A stretch of 64,000 bases of DNA from Ghiorsea bivora. Lineage in GTDB: Bacteria; Pseudomonadota; Zetaproteobacteria; Mariprofundales; Mariprofundaceae. Each line of letters starts with the position of its first letter. Position 1 is the stretch's first letter. The position numbers were made by a program, and so were the translations under genes. Where the stretch lies: contig NZ_JQLW01000012.1 in the NCBI RefSeq assembly GCF_000744415.1, positions 1 through 64,000 on the forward strand. Direction: 5' to 3'. A model generated the notes under the pieces. It saw only the letters and a list, made by a program, of their open reading frames with translations, was not told the DNA's origin and ran no database searches. Positions 27,164-36,422 of this stretch are shown here, piece by piece.

Positions 27164-27556
27164 ATGGCAGATGATATGTACCGTGGAACAGGACGACGCA
27201 AGCGTAGTATTGCTCGTGTAATGATTAAAGCAGGCAGTGGTCAAATTAGCATCAATGGTCGCGATATGGAAAACTATTTCCCAATCGAAATCATTCGCCA
27301 AGAAGCATTGCGCCCATTAACACTTGTTGGTCTTACAGATCGTTTGGACATTCGTGTGAATGTTCAAGGCGGCGGCGTTTCTGGTCAAGCTGGTGCGATT
27401 CGTCATGGTATTGCCCGTGCATTGCTTGAGTATGACGGTGGTCTTCGCCCTCAACTGAAAGAAAAAGGTTACCTAACACGTGATGCGCGTGTTGTAGAAC
27501 GTAAGAAGTACGGCTTGAAAAAAGCACGCCGTGCACCACAGTTCTCGAAACGTTAA
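27164..27556 (+). CDS. rpsI: 30S ribosomal protein S9
   Basis: The 130-residue protein has the S9 core [40 protein letters not shown] and the basic C-terminal tail [12 protein letters not shown] that reaches the ribosomal P-site tRNA. It follows rplM by 29 bp and ends in a strong terminator. Length and ends are normal. Confidence 0.98.
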   Translation: MADDMYRGTGRRKRSIARVMIKAGSGQISINGRDMENYFPIEIIRQEALRPLTLVGLTDRLDIRVNVQGGGVSGQAGAIRHGIARALLEYDGGLRPQLKEKGYLTRDARVVERKKYGLKKARRAPQFSKR

Positions 27557-27578
27557 TTCGTTTTTGGTTCAAGATTCA

Positions 27579-27609
27579 AGGGAGAGCATTTGCTCTCCCT
27601 TTTTTTTTC
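27579..27609 (+). terminator. Rho-independent terminator of rplM-rpsI
   Basis: A perfect stem AGGGAGAGC/GCTCTCCCT with a 4-base loop (27579-27600) is followed by a run of nine T. It is the strongest intrinsic terminator in the window and closes the ribosomal operon. Confidence 0.95.
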
Positions 27610-27628
27610 TTTTTTGTATGTTTGTTGC

Positions 27629-27778
27629 GGAAATGCTGGTTTATTCAGTGCTTGCGTGCAGCCCATGGACGGGCTGCCAAGTCAATAGCGCAAGCGAATG
27701 ATTTGTAAGTGAAAGGAAAACGACGCTTTTTATTTCTCGTCTTGATGTTTGGCAGGATGCCAATAAATCGGCATTTCC
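27629..27778. repeat. 150-bp structured palindromic repeat, MITE-like
   Basis: The outer arms GGAAATGCTGGTTTATT (27629-27645) and the reverse complement of 27762-27778 (GGAAATGCCGATTTATT) match at 15 of 17 positions. Nested inside are GCTTGCG/CGCAAGC (27650-27656, 27689-27695) and a hairpin GCAGCCC/GGGCTGC (27658-27664, 27671-27677). The remainder is noncoding. No clear target duplication is seen. It sits between the rpsI terminator and argC. It could be a dispersed palindromic repeat or a small structured RNA; without other copies this stays open. Confidence 0.6.
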
Positions 27779-27843
27779 TTAGGTAGTGATATTTATAAAG
27801 GGGCATGTTAAGTTTGCCCTACGGATTGATAAAGGAGGGTAGG

Positions 27844-28875
27844 ATGAGCATTGCAGTAGCCATTCTTGGTGCAACAGGTTACACGGGGGCGGAACTTATT
27901 CGTTTGCTGGATGCACACCCTGAATTTGAAATCAAACATTTGGCTGCTTTTAGTCAAGCGGGCAAAAAAGTTTCTGAGGTGTTGCCAAGCATTGCCAGCC
28001 AAAGTGCGAGCATGACACTGGCTAAAGCAGACGATGTTATTCCTGATGAAGTACAGCTTGTGTTTACAGCGCTTCCTCATGCCGCAGCTGCAGCCAGTGT
28101 CAAAAAAGCATTGGATGCAGGCAAAAAAGTTATCGATTTAAGTGCGGACTTTAGGCATCCTGATACAGAGAATTATGAACAAGCTTATGGCTTACCACAC
28201 CCTTTTCCCGAATTATTGAACGATTGTGTTTATGGTTTAACCGAACATGCGAGAAAAGATGTGGCGCAAACTAAACTTGTGGCAAATCCGGGGTGTTATC
28301 CAACGTCGGTATTGTTGCCTTTGTTGCCGCTTTTGAAAGCGAATGTTATTGATACACAGTCGATTATTATTGATGCCAAGTCGGGCACATCAGGTGCGGG
28401 CAGAGCTGTCAAGACAGGTCTATTATATTGTGAAATCAATGAAAGTTTAGCTGCTTATGGTTTGCCCAAACATAGGCATGCTTGGGAAATGGAAGAATGG
28501 TCTAAGGCATATACAGGGCAGGATGTGCATGTGCGTTTTGTGCCACATATTATTCCTATGACCAGAGGTATGTTGAGCACCATTCATTTATCAGGTAAAA
28601 ATAGTGAACAATGGCATGGTGTTTTATCTGATGCTTACAAAGATGAACCCTTCGTTCGGGTGCTTCCTTTGGGCTCTTTGCCTGCTACAGGCGCAGTGAA
28701 AGGGAGCAATAGGTGTGAAATTGGAGTGGCAGTGTTGAGTGAAACCGAAGCCGTGGTTGTCAGTTGTATTGATAACTTGTTAAAGGGTGCATCAGGGCAA
28801 GCGATTCAAAATGCCAATGTGATGTTTGGTTTGGATGAAACCATGGGGCTGGCGGTCAATGCCAGTTGGCCTTAA
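27844..28875 (+). CDS. argC: N-acetyl-gamma-glutamyl-phosphate reductase
   Basis: The protein of about 343 residues has the N-terminal NADP fold VAILGATGYTGAELIRLLDA and the catalytic cysteine in VANPGCYPTSVLLPL, plus KSGTSGAGRAVKTGLLYCEI and the C-terminal DNLLKGASGQAIQNAN. It is the third step of arginine synthesis. AAGGAGG at 27832-27838 fixes the ATG at 27844; upstream in-frame codons from 27805 are not used. Its end is close to the next gene, whose ATG lies 15 bp downstream. Confidence 0.97.
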   Translation: MSIAVAILGATGYTGAELIRLLDAHPEFEIKHLAAFSQAGKKVSEVLPSIASQSASMTLAKADDVIPDEVQLVFTALPHAAAAASVKKALDAGKKVIDLSADFRHPDTENYEQAYGLPHPFPELLNDCVYGLTEHARKDVAQTKLVANPGCYPTSVLLPLLPLLKANVIDTQSIIIDAKSGTSGAGRAVKTGLLYCEINESLAAYGLPKHRHAWEMEEWSKAYTGQDVHVRFVPHIIPMTRGMLSTIHLSGKNSEQWHGVLSDAYKDEPFVRVLPLGSLPATGAVKGSNRCEIGVAVLSETEAVVVSCIDNLLKGASGQAIQNANVMFGLDETMGLAVNASWP

Positions 28876-28889
28876 CTGACGATTATCTG

Positions 28890-29573
28890 ATGTCCTTTTG
28901 GTTTAAATCAAGACAGGTTGTAGTGATGGATGCGCATGGAGGTAAACCTGCGCGTAATTTTTATGTGCGTAGCATTACGGTGTTGCTTTTTTTGGTATTG
29001 TTGATGGCTGTTCCATTTGCGCTTGGTGCGTGGTTTGCTCCTTTTCATAGTATTCAAGAAATGATTCCTGAGAATTTGAAGTTGAAACGGCAAAATCAAG
29101 AATTACAGCGAAAACTTGCAGATGTTAATACACTCAATGTGTTAAAAGATGAGCAGATAGATAGTTTGAAAGAACAAATAGGCGCGCAAGAGCGAGAAGT
29201 GTTGGGGCTTACCAAAGAGTTGCATATGTTTAAAAGCATTTTGGCAGAGCGCAAAGGTAAGGGGATTCAAATTCTTGCGCACAAGGCTGACTGGCAGAGT
29301 GATGGATTTCTTTTGTGGCAAGCATTGTTTGTGAAGGGGGGAAGTTATCCGCGTTATTTGACAGGTACTTATCAGGTATTTGCTTTAGATGAGCAAGGGC
29401 ATAGGCAGGCATTGTTTACGGATGAGGAACGTTATCGGTTTGAATCGCATACTGCGCTGGATAAAAAAATTGAGTGGAAGGAAATGTGGAAGCCGACTAA
29501 GCTTGAGCTTATCATTTACAATTATCGTAAAAAAGAAGTATTGAAACAAACAATACCGATTCAAGGGATATAG
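28890..29573 (+). CDS. Membrane-anchored coiled-coil protein next to bactofilin (DUF6776-like)
   Basis: The protein of about 227 residues has one membrane helix at about 28-48 (SITVLLFLVLLMAVPFALGA), a long coiled coil at about 65-125 (NLKLKRQNQELQRKLADVN, DEQIDSLKEQIGAQEREVLG), and a beta-rich C-terminal domain predicted outside the cytoplasm. A similar anchor/coiled-coil/C-domain protein (DUF6776) precedes bactofilin genes in other proteobacteria, as far as I recall. Immediate linkage to the bactofilin (3-bp gap) suggests a cell-envelope or cell-shape role. TTG at 28866 is a less likely start. Confidence 0.75.
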   Translation: MSFWFKSRQVVVMDAHGGKPARNFYVRSITVLLFLVLLMAVPFALGAWFAPFHSIQEMIPENLKLKRQNQELQRKLADVNTLNVLKDEQIDSLKEQIGAQEREVLGLTKELHMFKSILAERKGKGIQILAHKADWQSDGFLLWQALFVKGGSYPRYLTGTYQVFALDEQGHRQALFTDEERYRFESHTALDKKIEWKEMWKPTKLELIIYNYRKKEVLKQTIPIQGI

Positions 29574-29576
29574 GGT

Positions 29577-30005
29577 ATGTTTAGTAAAAAAGAACAAAAG
29601 CAGGTGAAACCAATGAAAGAAGCGCAACATATTGATACACTAATTGGTGTACATTCTGTGTTTACAGGCAACTTATCTTTTGAAGGTGCTGTACGCATTG
29701 ATGGGCGTTTTGAAGGTAATATCCAGTCAGAAAAAGATGGTACATTGATTGTTAGCGAAGGAGCCTTTATCAAGGGTGAAGTGAATGTACCTAACTTGGT
29801 TTTGCATGGTGATATCAATGGCAATGTTTGCGCTAGTCACAGTTTGAAGATTGGGGTGAAGGGTGTACTTAACGGAGATGTGGAGTACAAGGTTATTACG
29901 CTGGAAGAAGGTTCGGCAATTAATGGTCGCTGTGCACGTATAGATGATGTGGATGGGCAAGCGCGTAAACCCAAAGAAAAAGTAGAAGTGATAGAAGTAA
30001 AATAA
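29577..30005 (+). CDS. Bactofilin-family polymer-forming cytoskeletal protein
   Basis: The 142-residue protein has a short basic N-terminus and a bactofilin beta-helix at residues about 20-120: DTLIGVHSVFTGNLSFEGAV with RIDGRFEGNI, SEGAFIKGEVNVPNLVLHGD and GVLNGDVEYKVITLEEGSAI. Bactofilins polymerise without nucleotide and position cell-wall enzymes or polar structures. It lies between the coiled-coil membrane protein and the gamma-carbonic anhydrase, all tightly spaced. Confidence 0.93.
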   Translation: MFSKKEQKQVKPMKEAQHIDTLIGVHSVFTGNLSFEGAVRIDGRFEGNIQSEKDGTLIVSEGAFIKGEVNVPNLVLHGDINGNVCASHSLKIGVKGVLNGDVEYKVITLEEGSAINGRCARIDDVDGQARKPKEKVEVIEVK

Positions 30006-30006
30006 A

Positions 30007-30528
30007 ATGATTCGTTCGTATCTCGATTATACACCTGATGTTGATGCAACAGCTTGGTTGGCACCCAATGTTGACGTGATTGGTCGGGTGGAAGTAGGCG
30101 CGGATACTTCGATTTGGTATCAATCTGTGTTGCGGGGTGATGTCAATAGCATTACCATTGGTGAACGCTCGAATATTCAAGACCATACGGTTATTCATAA
30201 CAGTGGTGACGCACCTTGTGTGGTGGGTGATGATGTGACAGTGGGGCATAAAGTGTTGTTGCATGGTTGCGAAGTGCAAAACTTATGTTTGGTGGGTATG
30301 GGCTCTATCATCATGGATCATGCGGTATTGGAAGAAGGGTGTTTTTTAGCTGCGGGTTCACTTGTTCCAGAAGGTAAAGTGTTAAAAGGTGGTTATTTGT
30401 ACGCAGGTAGCCCAGCGAGAGAGCGCCGTGAATTAACGGACGAAGAAAAAGTATTTTTAATACAATCTGCAAAACATTATGTAAAGTTGAGCAAAGCACA
30501 CCGTGATACGGTAACGGATGTCACTTAA
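30007..30528 (+). CDS. Gamma-class carbonic anhydrase family protein (YrdA-like)
   Basis: The 173-residue protein is a left-handed beta-helix with hexapeptide repeats (VIGRVEVGADTSIWYQSVLR, GERSNIQDHTVIHN). Three histidines sit as gamma-CA zinc ligands: H in QDHTVIH and both in VGHKVLLHGCEV. Family members include YrdA and PaaY; real carbonic anhydrase activity varies and cannot be predicted. The gene begins 1 bp after the bactofilin stop and overlaps the start of the Ppx/GppA gene by 11 bp. Confidence 0.92.
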   Translation: MIRSYLDYTPDVDATAWLAPNVDVIGRVEVGADTSIWYQSVLRGDVNSITIGERSNIQDHTVIHNSGDAPCVVGDDVTVGHKVLLHGCEVQNLCLVGMGSIIMDHAVLEEGCFLAAGSLVPEGKVLKGGYLYAGSPARERRELTDEEKVFLIQSAKHYVKLSKAHRDTVTDVT

Positions 30529-31447
30529 AACCAAAGCTGTATTGGATATTGGCTCCAATACGATTCGTTTATTGATTGCTGAAGTTGGTGCAAACACCAT
30601 TATTCAGCGTATACATTATGAACATAAAATAGCGCGTTTGGGCGAAGGTTTGCAGCGCACAGGTATGTTGAGCAATGCTGGTATGCAACGCGCTTTACGC
30701 GTGTTTTCATCAATGAAAGCTGTATGCCAAGAGCATGGTATTGCTGTGTCGGATATTTATGCGGTGGCAACAGCGGCAATTCGCGAGGCAAAAAATGGAC
30801 AAAGCTTTGTGGCAGAAGTAATGCGCGCTATTGGCTTACGCATTCAGGTTATTTCAGGTGAACAGGAAGCAAGATTAGCATTGGTAGGGGCAAGACTTGG
30901 TTTACCCGATGAAGTTGGCAGTGATATGTGTTTGTTTGATATTGGCGGGGGGAGTACGGAGTTTACCTGCGTATTTCAAGGACAAGTTCGAGACAGTCAT
31001 AGCTTGAAACTTGGGGTGGTTCGGCTAACTGAGCAATGGGTACAACAACAACCTGTTGAACAAGCGTATGGGCAGATGAAGCAAGCAGTTATTCCTTTTC
31101 TGGAGAAGTTAGAAAGCTTTTGGGGTAAAGATGTTACACTACCACAGTACTTGGTTGGCACAGCAGGTACAGTGACAACACTGGCAGCTATTGCCCAAGA
31201 TATGCAGACATATGTGGCGAATAAAATTGATGGTTATGTGATGACAAAAAGTGCATTTAATAGCTTGCGAGATCAGCTTTTAAACATGAGTAATCAAGAA
31301 CGTTTGCAGATTCCAGCTTTAGAAAAAGGGCGTGAAGATGTTATCATTGCAGGCATTGTTATCATCGATGTGTTGTTTGAGCGCTGGCACTATACGGCTT
31401 TAATTTCGGTGGACTCAGGTTTGCTTGAAGGTTTACTCCTTGAATAA
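30518..31447 (+). CDS. Ppx/GppA-family phosphatase (exopolyphosphatase-like)
   Basis: The 309-residue protein has the ASKHA phosphatase motifs KAVLDIGSNTIRLLIAEVG, AVATAAIREAKNG, LFDIGGGSTEF and VGTAGTVTTLAAI. It has only the catalytic core, without the C-terminal HD-like domain of E. coli Ppx. It hydrolyses polyphosphate or pppGpp; sequence alone does not decide. The ATG at 30518 lies inside the end of the gamma-carbonic anhydrase gene. Confidence 0.9.
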   Translation: MSLKTKAVLDIGSNTIRLLIAEVGANTIIQRIHYEHKIARLGEGLQRTGMLSNAGMQRALRVFSSMKAVCQEHGIAVSDIYAVATAAIREAKNGQSFVAEVMRAIGLRIQVISGEQEARLALVGARLGLPDEVGSDMCLFDIGGGSTEFTCVFQGQVRDSHSLKLGVVRLTEQWVQQQPVEQAYGQMKQAVIPFLEKLESFWGKDVTLPQYLVGTAGTVTTLAAIAQDMQTYVANKIDGYVMTKSAFNSLRDQLLNMSNQERLQIPALEKGREDVIIAGIVIIDVLFERWHYTALISVDSGLLEGLLLE

Positions 31448-31565
31448 TTGTTGATTTGTCATTGCGTAGGCAATGGCTTTGTGTAAAGCTTAGCCTTCAT
31501 GCAAATATAGAGGGTAACCACCTTAGTTTTAGAATAAAAAACAGTAGGTAAATAAGGAGAGAGAT

Positions 31566-32981
31566 GTGAGCGATGCAATAAAAAAGGTCTTTGACCTTAT
31601 TGAAGAAAATGACTGCGAATTTGTGGATGTACGTTTTACGGACACCAAAGGTAAATGGCAGCATGTAACATTCCCTATTCATGAGTTAAGTGAAGATAGT
31701 TTTGAAGATGGGTTTGCTTTTGATGGCTCTTCGATTGAAGGCTGGTGTGACATTAACAACTCCGATATGTCCTTGATTCCTGACCCTGAAAGTGCACGTA
31801 TTGATCCTTTTTTTGAAGCTTCCACATTGGTGTTAGTATCACAAGTGATTGACCCAATTAGTGGTAAAGATTACAACCGTTGCCCACGCCAAGTGGCACA
31901 ACGCGCACTTAAATATATCAATTCAGCGGGCATTGCCGACACTGTTTATTTTGGCCCTGAGCTAGAGTTCTTCGTTTTTGATGGCATGCGCTACAGCAAC
32001 GAAATGGGTTCTTGCGGATACACAATTGATTCTGAAGAAGCTGCTTGGAATTCAAATGTAAGTTATGAAGGTGGTAATACTGGTCATAGACCTAAAGTGA
32101 AAGGCGGTTACTTCCCAGTACCACCAGTGGATACACTTCACGAAATGCGTAATGACATGTCTTTGGTTATGACTGATGTGGGTATCCACATGGAATGTCA
32201 TCACCATGAAGTAGCAACTGCAGGTCAATGTGAATTGGCAATGCGTTTTGGTGAGTTGGTTGAGCAAGCGGATAAAGCACAATGGTATAAATATGTGGTT
32301 CACAATGTTGCGGATGCACATGGTAAAACAGCTACATTCATGCCTAAACCAATCTTTAACGACAACGGTACTGCGATGCATGTACATCAGTCGATTTGGA
32401 AAGATGGTAAAAACTTGTTTGCAGGTGATAAATACGCCAACCTTTCACAAGAAGCATTGTGGTATATCGGTGGTATCATTAAACATGCACGTGCATTGAA
32501 TGCATTCACGAACGCATCTACCAACTCTTACAAACGTTTGGTTCCAGGTTTTGAAGCGCCAGTCATGCTTGCTTATTCAAACCGTAACCGCTCTGCATCG
32601 ATTCGTATTCCTGTGGTCAACTCTGACCCAGCACGTCGTATTGAAGTACGTTTCCCCGATTGTTCTGCAAACCCATATTTGGCATTCACAGCGATGTTGA
32701 TGGCTGGTCTTGATGGCATTGCCAATAAAATGGATCCAGGTGAAGCAGCAGATAAAAACTTGTATGACTTGCCTCCTGAAGAAGCACTTAAAATTCCAAC
32801 TGTTTGCTCTAGCTTAGACCAAGCATTGGATGCATTGGATGCAGACCGTGACTTCTTGAAAGTAGGCGGTGTGATGGATGATGATATGATTGATGCTTAC
32901 ATCGAAATGAAAATGGAAGATGTAACACAACTTCGTATGCGTCCGCATCCTATCGAAATGGAATTGTACTACTCAGTATAA
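31566..32981 (+). CDS. glnA: Type I glutamine synthetase
   Basis: The 471-residue protein is a complete [29 protein letters not shown], the nucleotide-binding [16 protein letters not shown], and NRSASIRIP. Tyr400 in [12 protein letters not shown] matches the adenylylation site of the E. coli enzyme. With glnE directly downstream, control by reversible adenylylation is very likely. The start is GTG at 31566 after AAGGAGAG; the overlapping ATG at 31564 is followed at once by TGA. I saw no convincing sigma54 promoter in the 118-bp gap upstream. Confidence 0.98.
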   Translation: MSDAIKKVFDLIEENDCEFVDVRFTDTKGKWQHVTFPIHELSEDSFEDGFAFDGSSIEGWCDINNSDMSLIPDPESARIDPFFEASTLVLVSQVIDPISGKDYNRCPRQVAQRALKYINSAGIADTVYFGPELEFFVFDGMRYSNEMGSCGYTIDSEEAAWNSNVSYEGGNTGHRPKVKGGYFPVPPVDTLHEMRNDMSLVMTDVGIHMECHHHEVATAGQCELAMRFGELVEQADKAQWYKYVVHNVADAHGKTATFMPKPIFNDNGTAMHVHQSIWKDGKNLFAGDKYANLSQEALWYIGGIIKHARALNAFTNASTNSYKRLVPGFEAPVMLAYSNRNRSASIRIPVVNSDPARRIEVRFPDCSANPYLAFTAMLMAGLDGIANKMDPGEAADKNLYDLPPEEALKIPTVCSSLDQALDALDADRDFLKVGGVMDDDMIDAYIEMKMEDVTQLRMRPHPIEMELYYSV

Positions 32982-33022
32982 GTTTATTTCAGCTTAGGTT
33001 GTTTGAAATACAAAAGCTATTA

Positions 33023-33056
33023 CAAAAAGTCGTCACGTAAGTGGCGGCTTTTTTTG
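33023..33056 (+). terminator. Rho-independent terminator after glnA
   Basis: AGTCGTCAC pairs with GTGGCGGCT (using G-U pairs) around a GTAA loop at 33028-33049 and is followed by a T run. It separates glnA from glnE, so glnE may have its own promoter or rely on read-through. Confidence 0.85.
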
Positions 33057-33077
33057 TGCTTTGAAGTGGCGTAGGTT

Positions 33078-35804
33078 ATGCCTATGAACCTGCCTTATGC
33101 TGATGATATACCGAAAGGTTTGCACAAATCTGCCGAGCTGCTGCTGAAGCATTCTTCGTTGTTTGCCGCATTGTTGCGTGATGTTTCACCTGAAGTATGT
33201 GCCAAGCTTTTTAAGCCTAAAAAAACTGCGCTTCTACCTGAAGTTGCTGAGGTTTGGTTTCCTGAGATTGATTCAAATGATGTTGATGTATGTATGCAGC
33301 ATTTACGCCATTTAAAACAACAGGCTATGCGCCATATTGTTTGGTGGGAGCTGGGTTTACATGGTGATATTGAAACGTCTTACCGAAGTATTTCAGATAC
33401 AGCATCAGCGCTACTTTGCCAAGCTGTAGTCATGGCAAAAAGGTTGGTTGCACCAAGGTTTGGCCAACTGGAAGACTTTTCATTTTGTGTGATTGGTTTG
33501 GGTAAATTGGGTGGAAGAGAGCTGAATTTAGGTTCTGATGTTGACCTGCTTTTTATTTGGCAAGGTGAAGGTGATACACAAGGCGGTCGGAAATCAATTC
33601 CTGCCAAAGAATATTATAATCATTTTTCGCGGATGCTGATTCGTTTAATGGATGAGATTACCGCTGATGGTTTGGTTTGGCCTGTAGATATGCGCTTGCG
33701 CCCGGGTGGGGATGGTTCGCCGATTTGTTTAAACCTAGATGCTACCATGTCTCACTACTTGGAATATGGTCAGACTTGGGAAAGGGCGATGTTGATTAAA
33801 GCACGCCCTGTAGCAGGTGACTTGTTTTTGGGTGAGTCTTTTATTGCTGCAGTATCACCTTTTGTTTATCGACGTTACCTTGATTATAGCAGCGTGGCAG
33901 CACTTGCTGATATGAAACGGCGTATTGATGCGCAAACAGGCTCTATTGAAATTAAAGCAGGGTTTGATGTAAAAAAGGGAACAGGTGGTATTCGGGAAAT
34001 TGAATTTGTTATTCAGTCTTTACAGTTGATTCATGGTGGCCGCCATCCAGATCTAAGAAAACATGAAGGAAAAAGTGCGCTGGATGTTTTGGTCGAGCAT
34101 GGGTATTTGCCCAAAGAAGAAGCGGAGCAATTGTTTGATGCTTACTTGTTTTGGCGAAGAATCGAGCATGCAATTCAAGCAAGGAAGGGTGAGCAAACCC
34201 AACTTCTTCCTGAGGGTTATGAAACGTATTTTCAGCAAGTGTTGGGCTTAGAAAATGCGCAGGAGGCAATGCAAAAGACGAGTGAATGGGTTTCTTTTGT
34301 GTTTCACGAACGCGTGCTTCCGCTGTCAGGTGAGGAAGAATGTAACCAAGAAAATTGGTTGGATGGGCGTTGTTTGGATGAGATTGAGGACTTATCCGAT
34401 GTGGATAAAAAGCGAATATATCAAGCACTTTCGCAAATAGATAAACAACTTTTACGAGGTGTATTGCCTGAGCGAAGCCGACAACAAGTTGAATCCATTT
34501 TATGTATTGCTATGCCACGCTGGATGAAGAAGAAACGTGGGGTTGATGCTGTTCAAGCTTTTGCTGATTTGTTACATGCAATTTCAGGTCGAGCAACTTG
34601 GCTGGATTTATTAGCAACACATCGGGGCACCTTGGATTGGTTGGTTGATATATTATCTGCCAGTAAATACTTATCCTCGCAAATCATCAACAACCCATCG
34701 TGGTTAGAATGGCCATTAGAAAATGAGAATGGTACGTCTGAAAATCAACGTTTATGCACAACGATTGATGCATTGGATGGTTGTGATGAAGAAAGCTTTC
34801 TTCGAGACTTAGGCAGGACAGTGGATCAAGCTAGGTTACAATGTGCACTGCATATTCATGCTGATAGAGAAGACCCATTGGTGATTGGTGGCTGGCTTGC
34901 AGATGTTGCTGATCGTGTGACCCAAGCATGTTTACGCTCCAGCTTGCAGCAGCTTCAGTTGCCCCAAGATTTTCAGTTTGTGGCATTGGCATTGGGCAAA
35001 CATGGAAGCCGTGAAATGGGTTTGGTCTCAGATTTGGATATGGTATTTGTGTTGGTGGAAGACCCTGATAAAGAAATACATGGACGAACAAGCAGAGAAT
35101 GGGCACAACGTTTGGGTCGACGTATGATTCGTCAAATTACAGGCATGCCACCTTTTGGTGCGGGTTATGAGTTTGATGCGCGTTTGCGTCCATCAGGGAA
35201 TAGTGGTGTGTTGGTTGTGACATTGGGGAGTTTTACCGACTACCAATGGCATGAAGCTCAAACTTGGGAGCACCAAGTTCTGTGTCGTGCTAGGGCTGTG
35301 ACAGGTTCAAGTTATGCACGCAAGCAGGTGATGAAAGTTGTCTCGGATATCATTAAGCAGCCCCGTGATATGAAAGTTTTAGCACAAGATATTTTAACCA
35401 TGCGCAAGAAAATGCTAAAGCATTTAAGTAGTAAAGAAGCTGACACCATTAACCTTAAGCAGGATAAAGGTGGCTTGATTGATATAGAGTTTATTGCACA
35501 GTTCTTACGATTAATGTTTGGCGGCAATGAAGAAGGTACAGTTGCAACTTTAGAAAAAGGTGTTTCGAAGGCGCCGCTTAAGTGGCAAATGCATACTAAA
35601 AAAATGGCACAAATCTATGTTGAGTATAGAGAACTTGAAAATATTTTACGTGTGGAGATGTGGGCATCTATAGGTGAGCTTCCTACTGATGAGAACAGTG
35701 CTGAATGGGTATGTTTACAGCAGCGAGCCAAGATTACATCCCCAAAAGTTTTGCAAGAAGTTATGTCGGAAGTGCATTGTATGTTTCTAGAAATCTTAGC
35801 GTAA
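33078..35804 (+). CDS. glnE: Bifunctional glutamine synthetase adenylyltransferase/deadenylase
   Basis: The 908-residue protein has two nucleotidyltransferase halves. The N-terminal deadenylase has IGLGKLGGRELNLGSDVDLL and DMRLRPGGDGSPI. The C-terminal adenylylase has ALGKHGSREMGLVSDLDMVF and DARLRPSGNSGVLV, with the linker GTGGIREIEFVIQ and the matching KGGLIDIEFIAQFL. It is slightly shorter than E. coli GlnE. Normally it is controlled by PII and glutamine; no classical PII gene is adjacent. An alternative ATG lies at 33084. Confidence 0.97.
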   Translation: MPMNLPYADDIPKGLHKSAELLLKHSSLFAALLRDVSPEVCAKLFKPKKTALLPEVAEVWFPEIDSNDVDVCMQHLRHLKQQAMRHIVWWELGLHGDIETSYRSISDTASALLCQAVVMAKRLVAPRFGQLEDFSFCVIGLGKLGGRELNLGSDVDLLFIWQGEGDTQGGRKSIPAKEYYNHFSRMLIRLMDEITADGLVWPVDMRLRPGGDGSPICLNLDATMSHYLEYGQTWERAMLIKARPVAGDLFLGESFIAAVSPFVYRRYLDYSSVAALADMKRRIDAQTGSIEIKAGFDVKKGTGGIREIEFVIQSLQLIHGGRHPDLRKHEGKSALDVLVEHGYLPKEEAEQLFDAYLFWRRIEHAIQARKGEQTQLLPEGYETYFQQVLGLENAQEAMQKTSEWVSFVFHERVLPLSGEEECNQENWLDGRCLDEIEDLSDVDKKRIYQALSQIDKQLLRGVLPERSRQQVESILCIAMPRWMKKKRGVDAVQAFADLLHAISGRATWLDLLATHRGTLDWLVDILSASKYLSSQIINNPSWLEWPLENENGTSENQRLCTTIDALDGCDEESFLRDLGRTVDQARLQCALHIHADREDPLVIGGWLADVADRVTQACLRSSLQQLQLPQDFQFVALALGKHGSREMGLVSDLDMVFVLVEDPDKEIHGRTSREWAQRLGRRMIRQITGMPPFGAGYEFDARLRPSGNSGVLVVTLGSFTDYQWHEAQTWEHQVLCRARAVTGSSYARKQVMKVVSDIIKQPRDMKVLAQDILTMRKKMLKHLSSKEADTINLKQDKGGLIDIEFIAQFLRLMFGGNEEGTVATLEKGVSKAPLKWQMHTKKMAQIYVEYRELENILRVEMWASIGELPTDENSAEWVCLQQRAKITSPKVLQEVMSEVHCMFLEILA

Positions 35805-35931
35805 ATAGTGTTATGCTCAACTTTTTAGTGTAAGTATGTAGAACTTGATGCAGCGTAATAGTCATGCATATGCTAGTCTTTTGCGCTTGGGAAGTTAGGT
35901 TTGTGGCAGAAGAAAGTAGGAGTTGGTTTTT

Positions 35932-36315
35932 ATGAAAAGATTGTTTGGGTCTATTGTGCTGAGTTTGGTCGGGTTGGCGATATTTATTCTAGTGAGTATT
36001 TTTAGTAGAGCCGCTGTTGGACAATTTATTGTTGATGAAAATGCGCGTGCAGTATTATTCCCCGTACTTTTTATTTTTGCGGTGCTAGTTGGTTCTTTGC
36101 CTTGGATTTTTGCTGCACACTTAACATCTGAAGAGTCTTGGAAACAAGCCACCAAACTACTTTATTTCTTGCCTGTTTACTTTGCTGCACCATCATTCAT
36201 TTTGCCAGCAGTTTCATTTGCTATCATTTTTGTGCTAGCGCGTTTGCATTATATGAAACGAGAAAATGTTCCCTATCGTATGGAAGTGAATCATGATGAG
36301 AAGGGTGAAGCTTAA
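35932..36315 (+). CDS. Hypothetical small membrane protein
   Basis: The protein of about 127 residues has three to four hydrophobic segments (about 5-30, 42-65, 76-105), with a short charged tail (HDEKGEA). AGGAG at 35918-35922 with 9-base spacing supports the ATG at 35932 over the TTG at 35923. No known domain is recognised. It stands alone between glnE and a terminator. Real by coding pattern; function unknown. Confidence 0.7.
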   Translation: MKRLFGSIVLSLVGLAIFILVSIFSRAAVGQFIVDENARAVLFPVLFIFAVLVGSLPWIFAAHLTSEESWKQATKLLYFLPVYFAAPSFILPAVSFAIIFVLARLHYMKRENVPYRMEVNHDEKGEA

Positions 36316-36337
36316 ACGTTAAAGCGGAAGAGTAAGA

Positions 36338-36366
36338 AAAAAGCCTAGGTTTTGCCTAGGCTTTTT
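36338..36366. terminator. Bidirectional rho-independent terminator
   Basis: AAAAAGCCTAGG and CCTAGGCTTTTT form a near-perfect stem with a short loop. The A run on one side and the T run on the other let it work in both directions. It lies between the small membrane protein and the convergent outer-membrane protein gene. The stem core GCCTAGG is shared with the terminator at 17426-17460. Confidence 0.9.
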
Positions 36367-36422
36367 GTAGTTTTTCTCATGCTAACGGGAAGTCAGCAAT
36401 AAAAAGTTTCAAATAAAAAAGA

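Noticed and set aside
31448-31565. Sigma54 promoter for glnA
   Set aside because: I could not find a GG-N10-GC pair with acceptable flanks; a TAGAAT-like -10 exists but without a good -35.
34009-34428. 139-residue minus-strand ORF
   Set aside because: Antisense to glnE, no motifs, and glnE is intact across the region.
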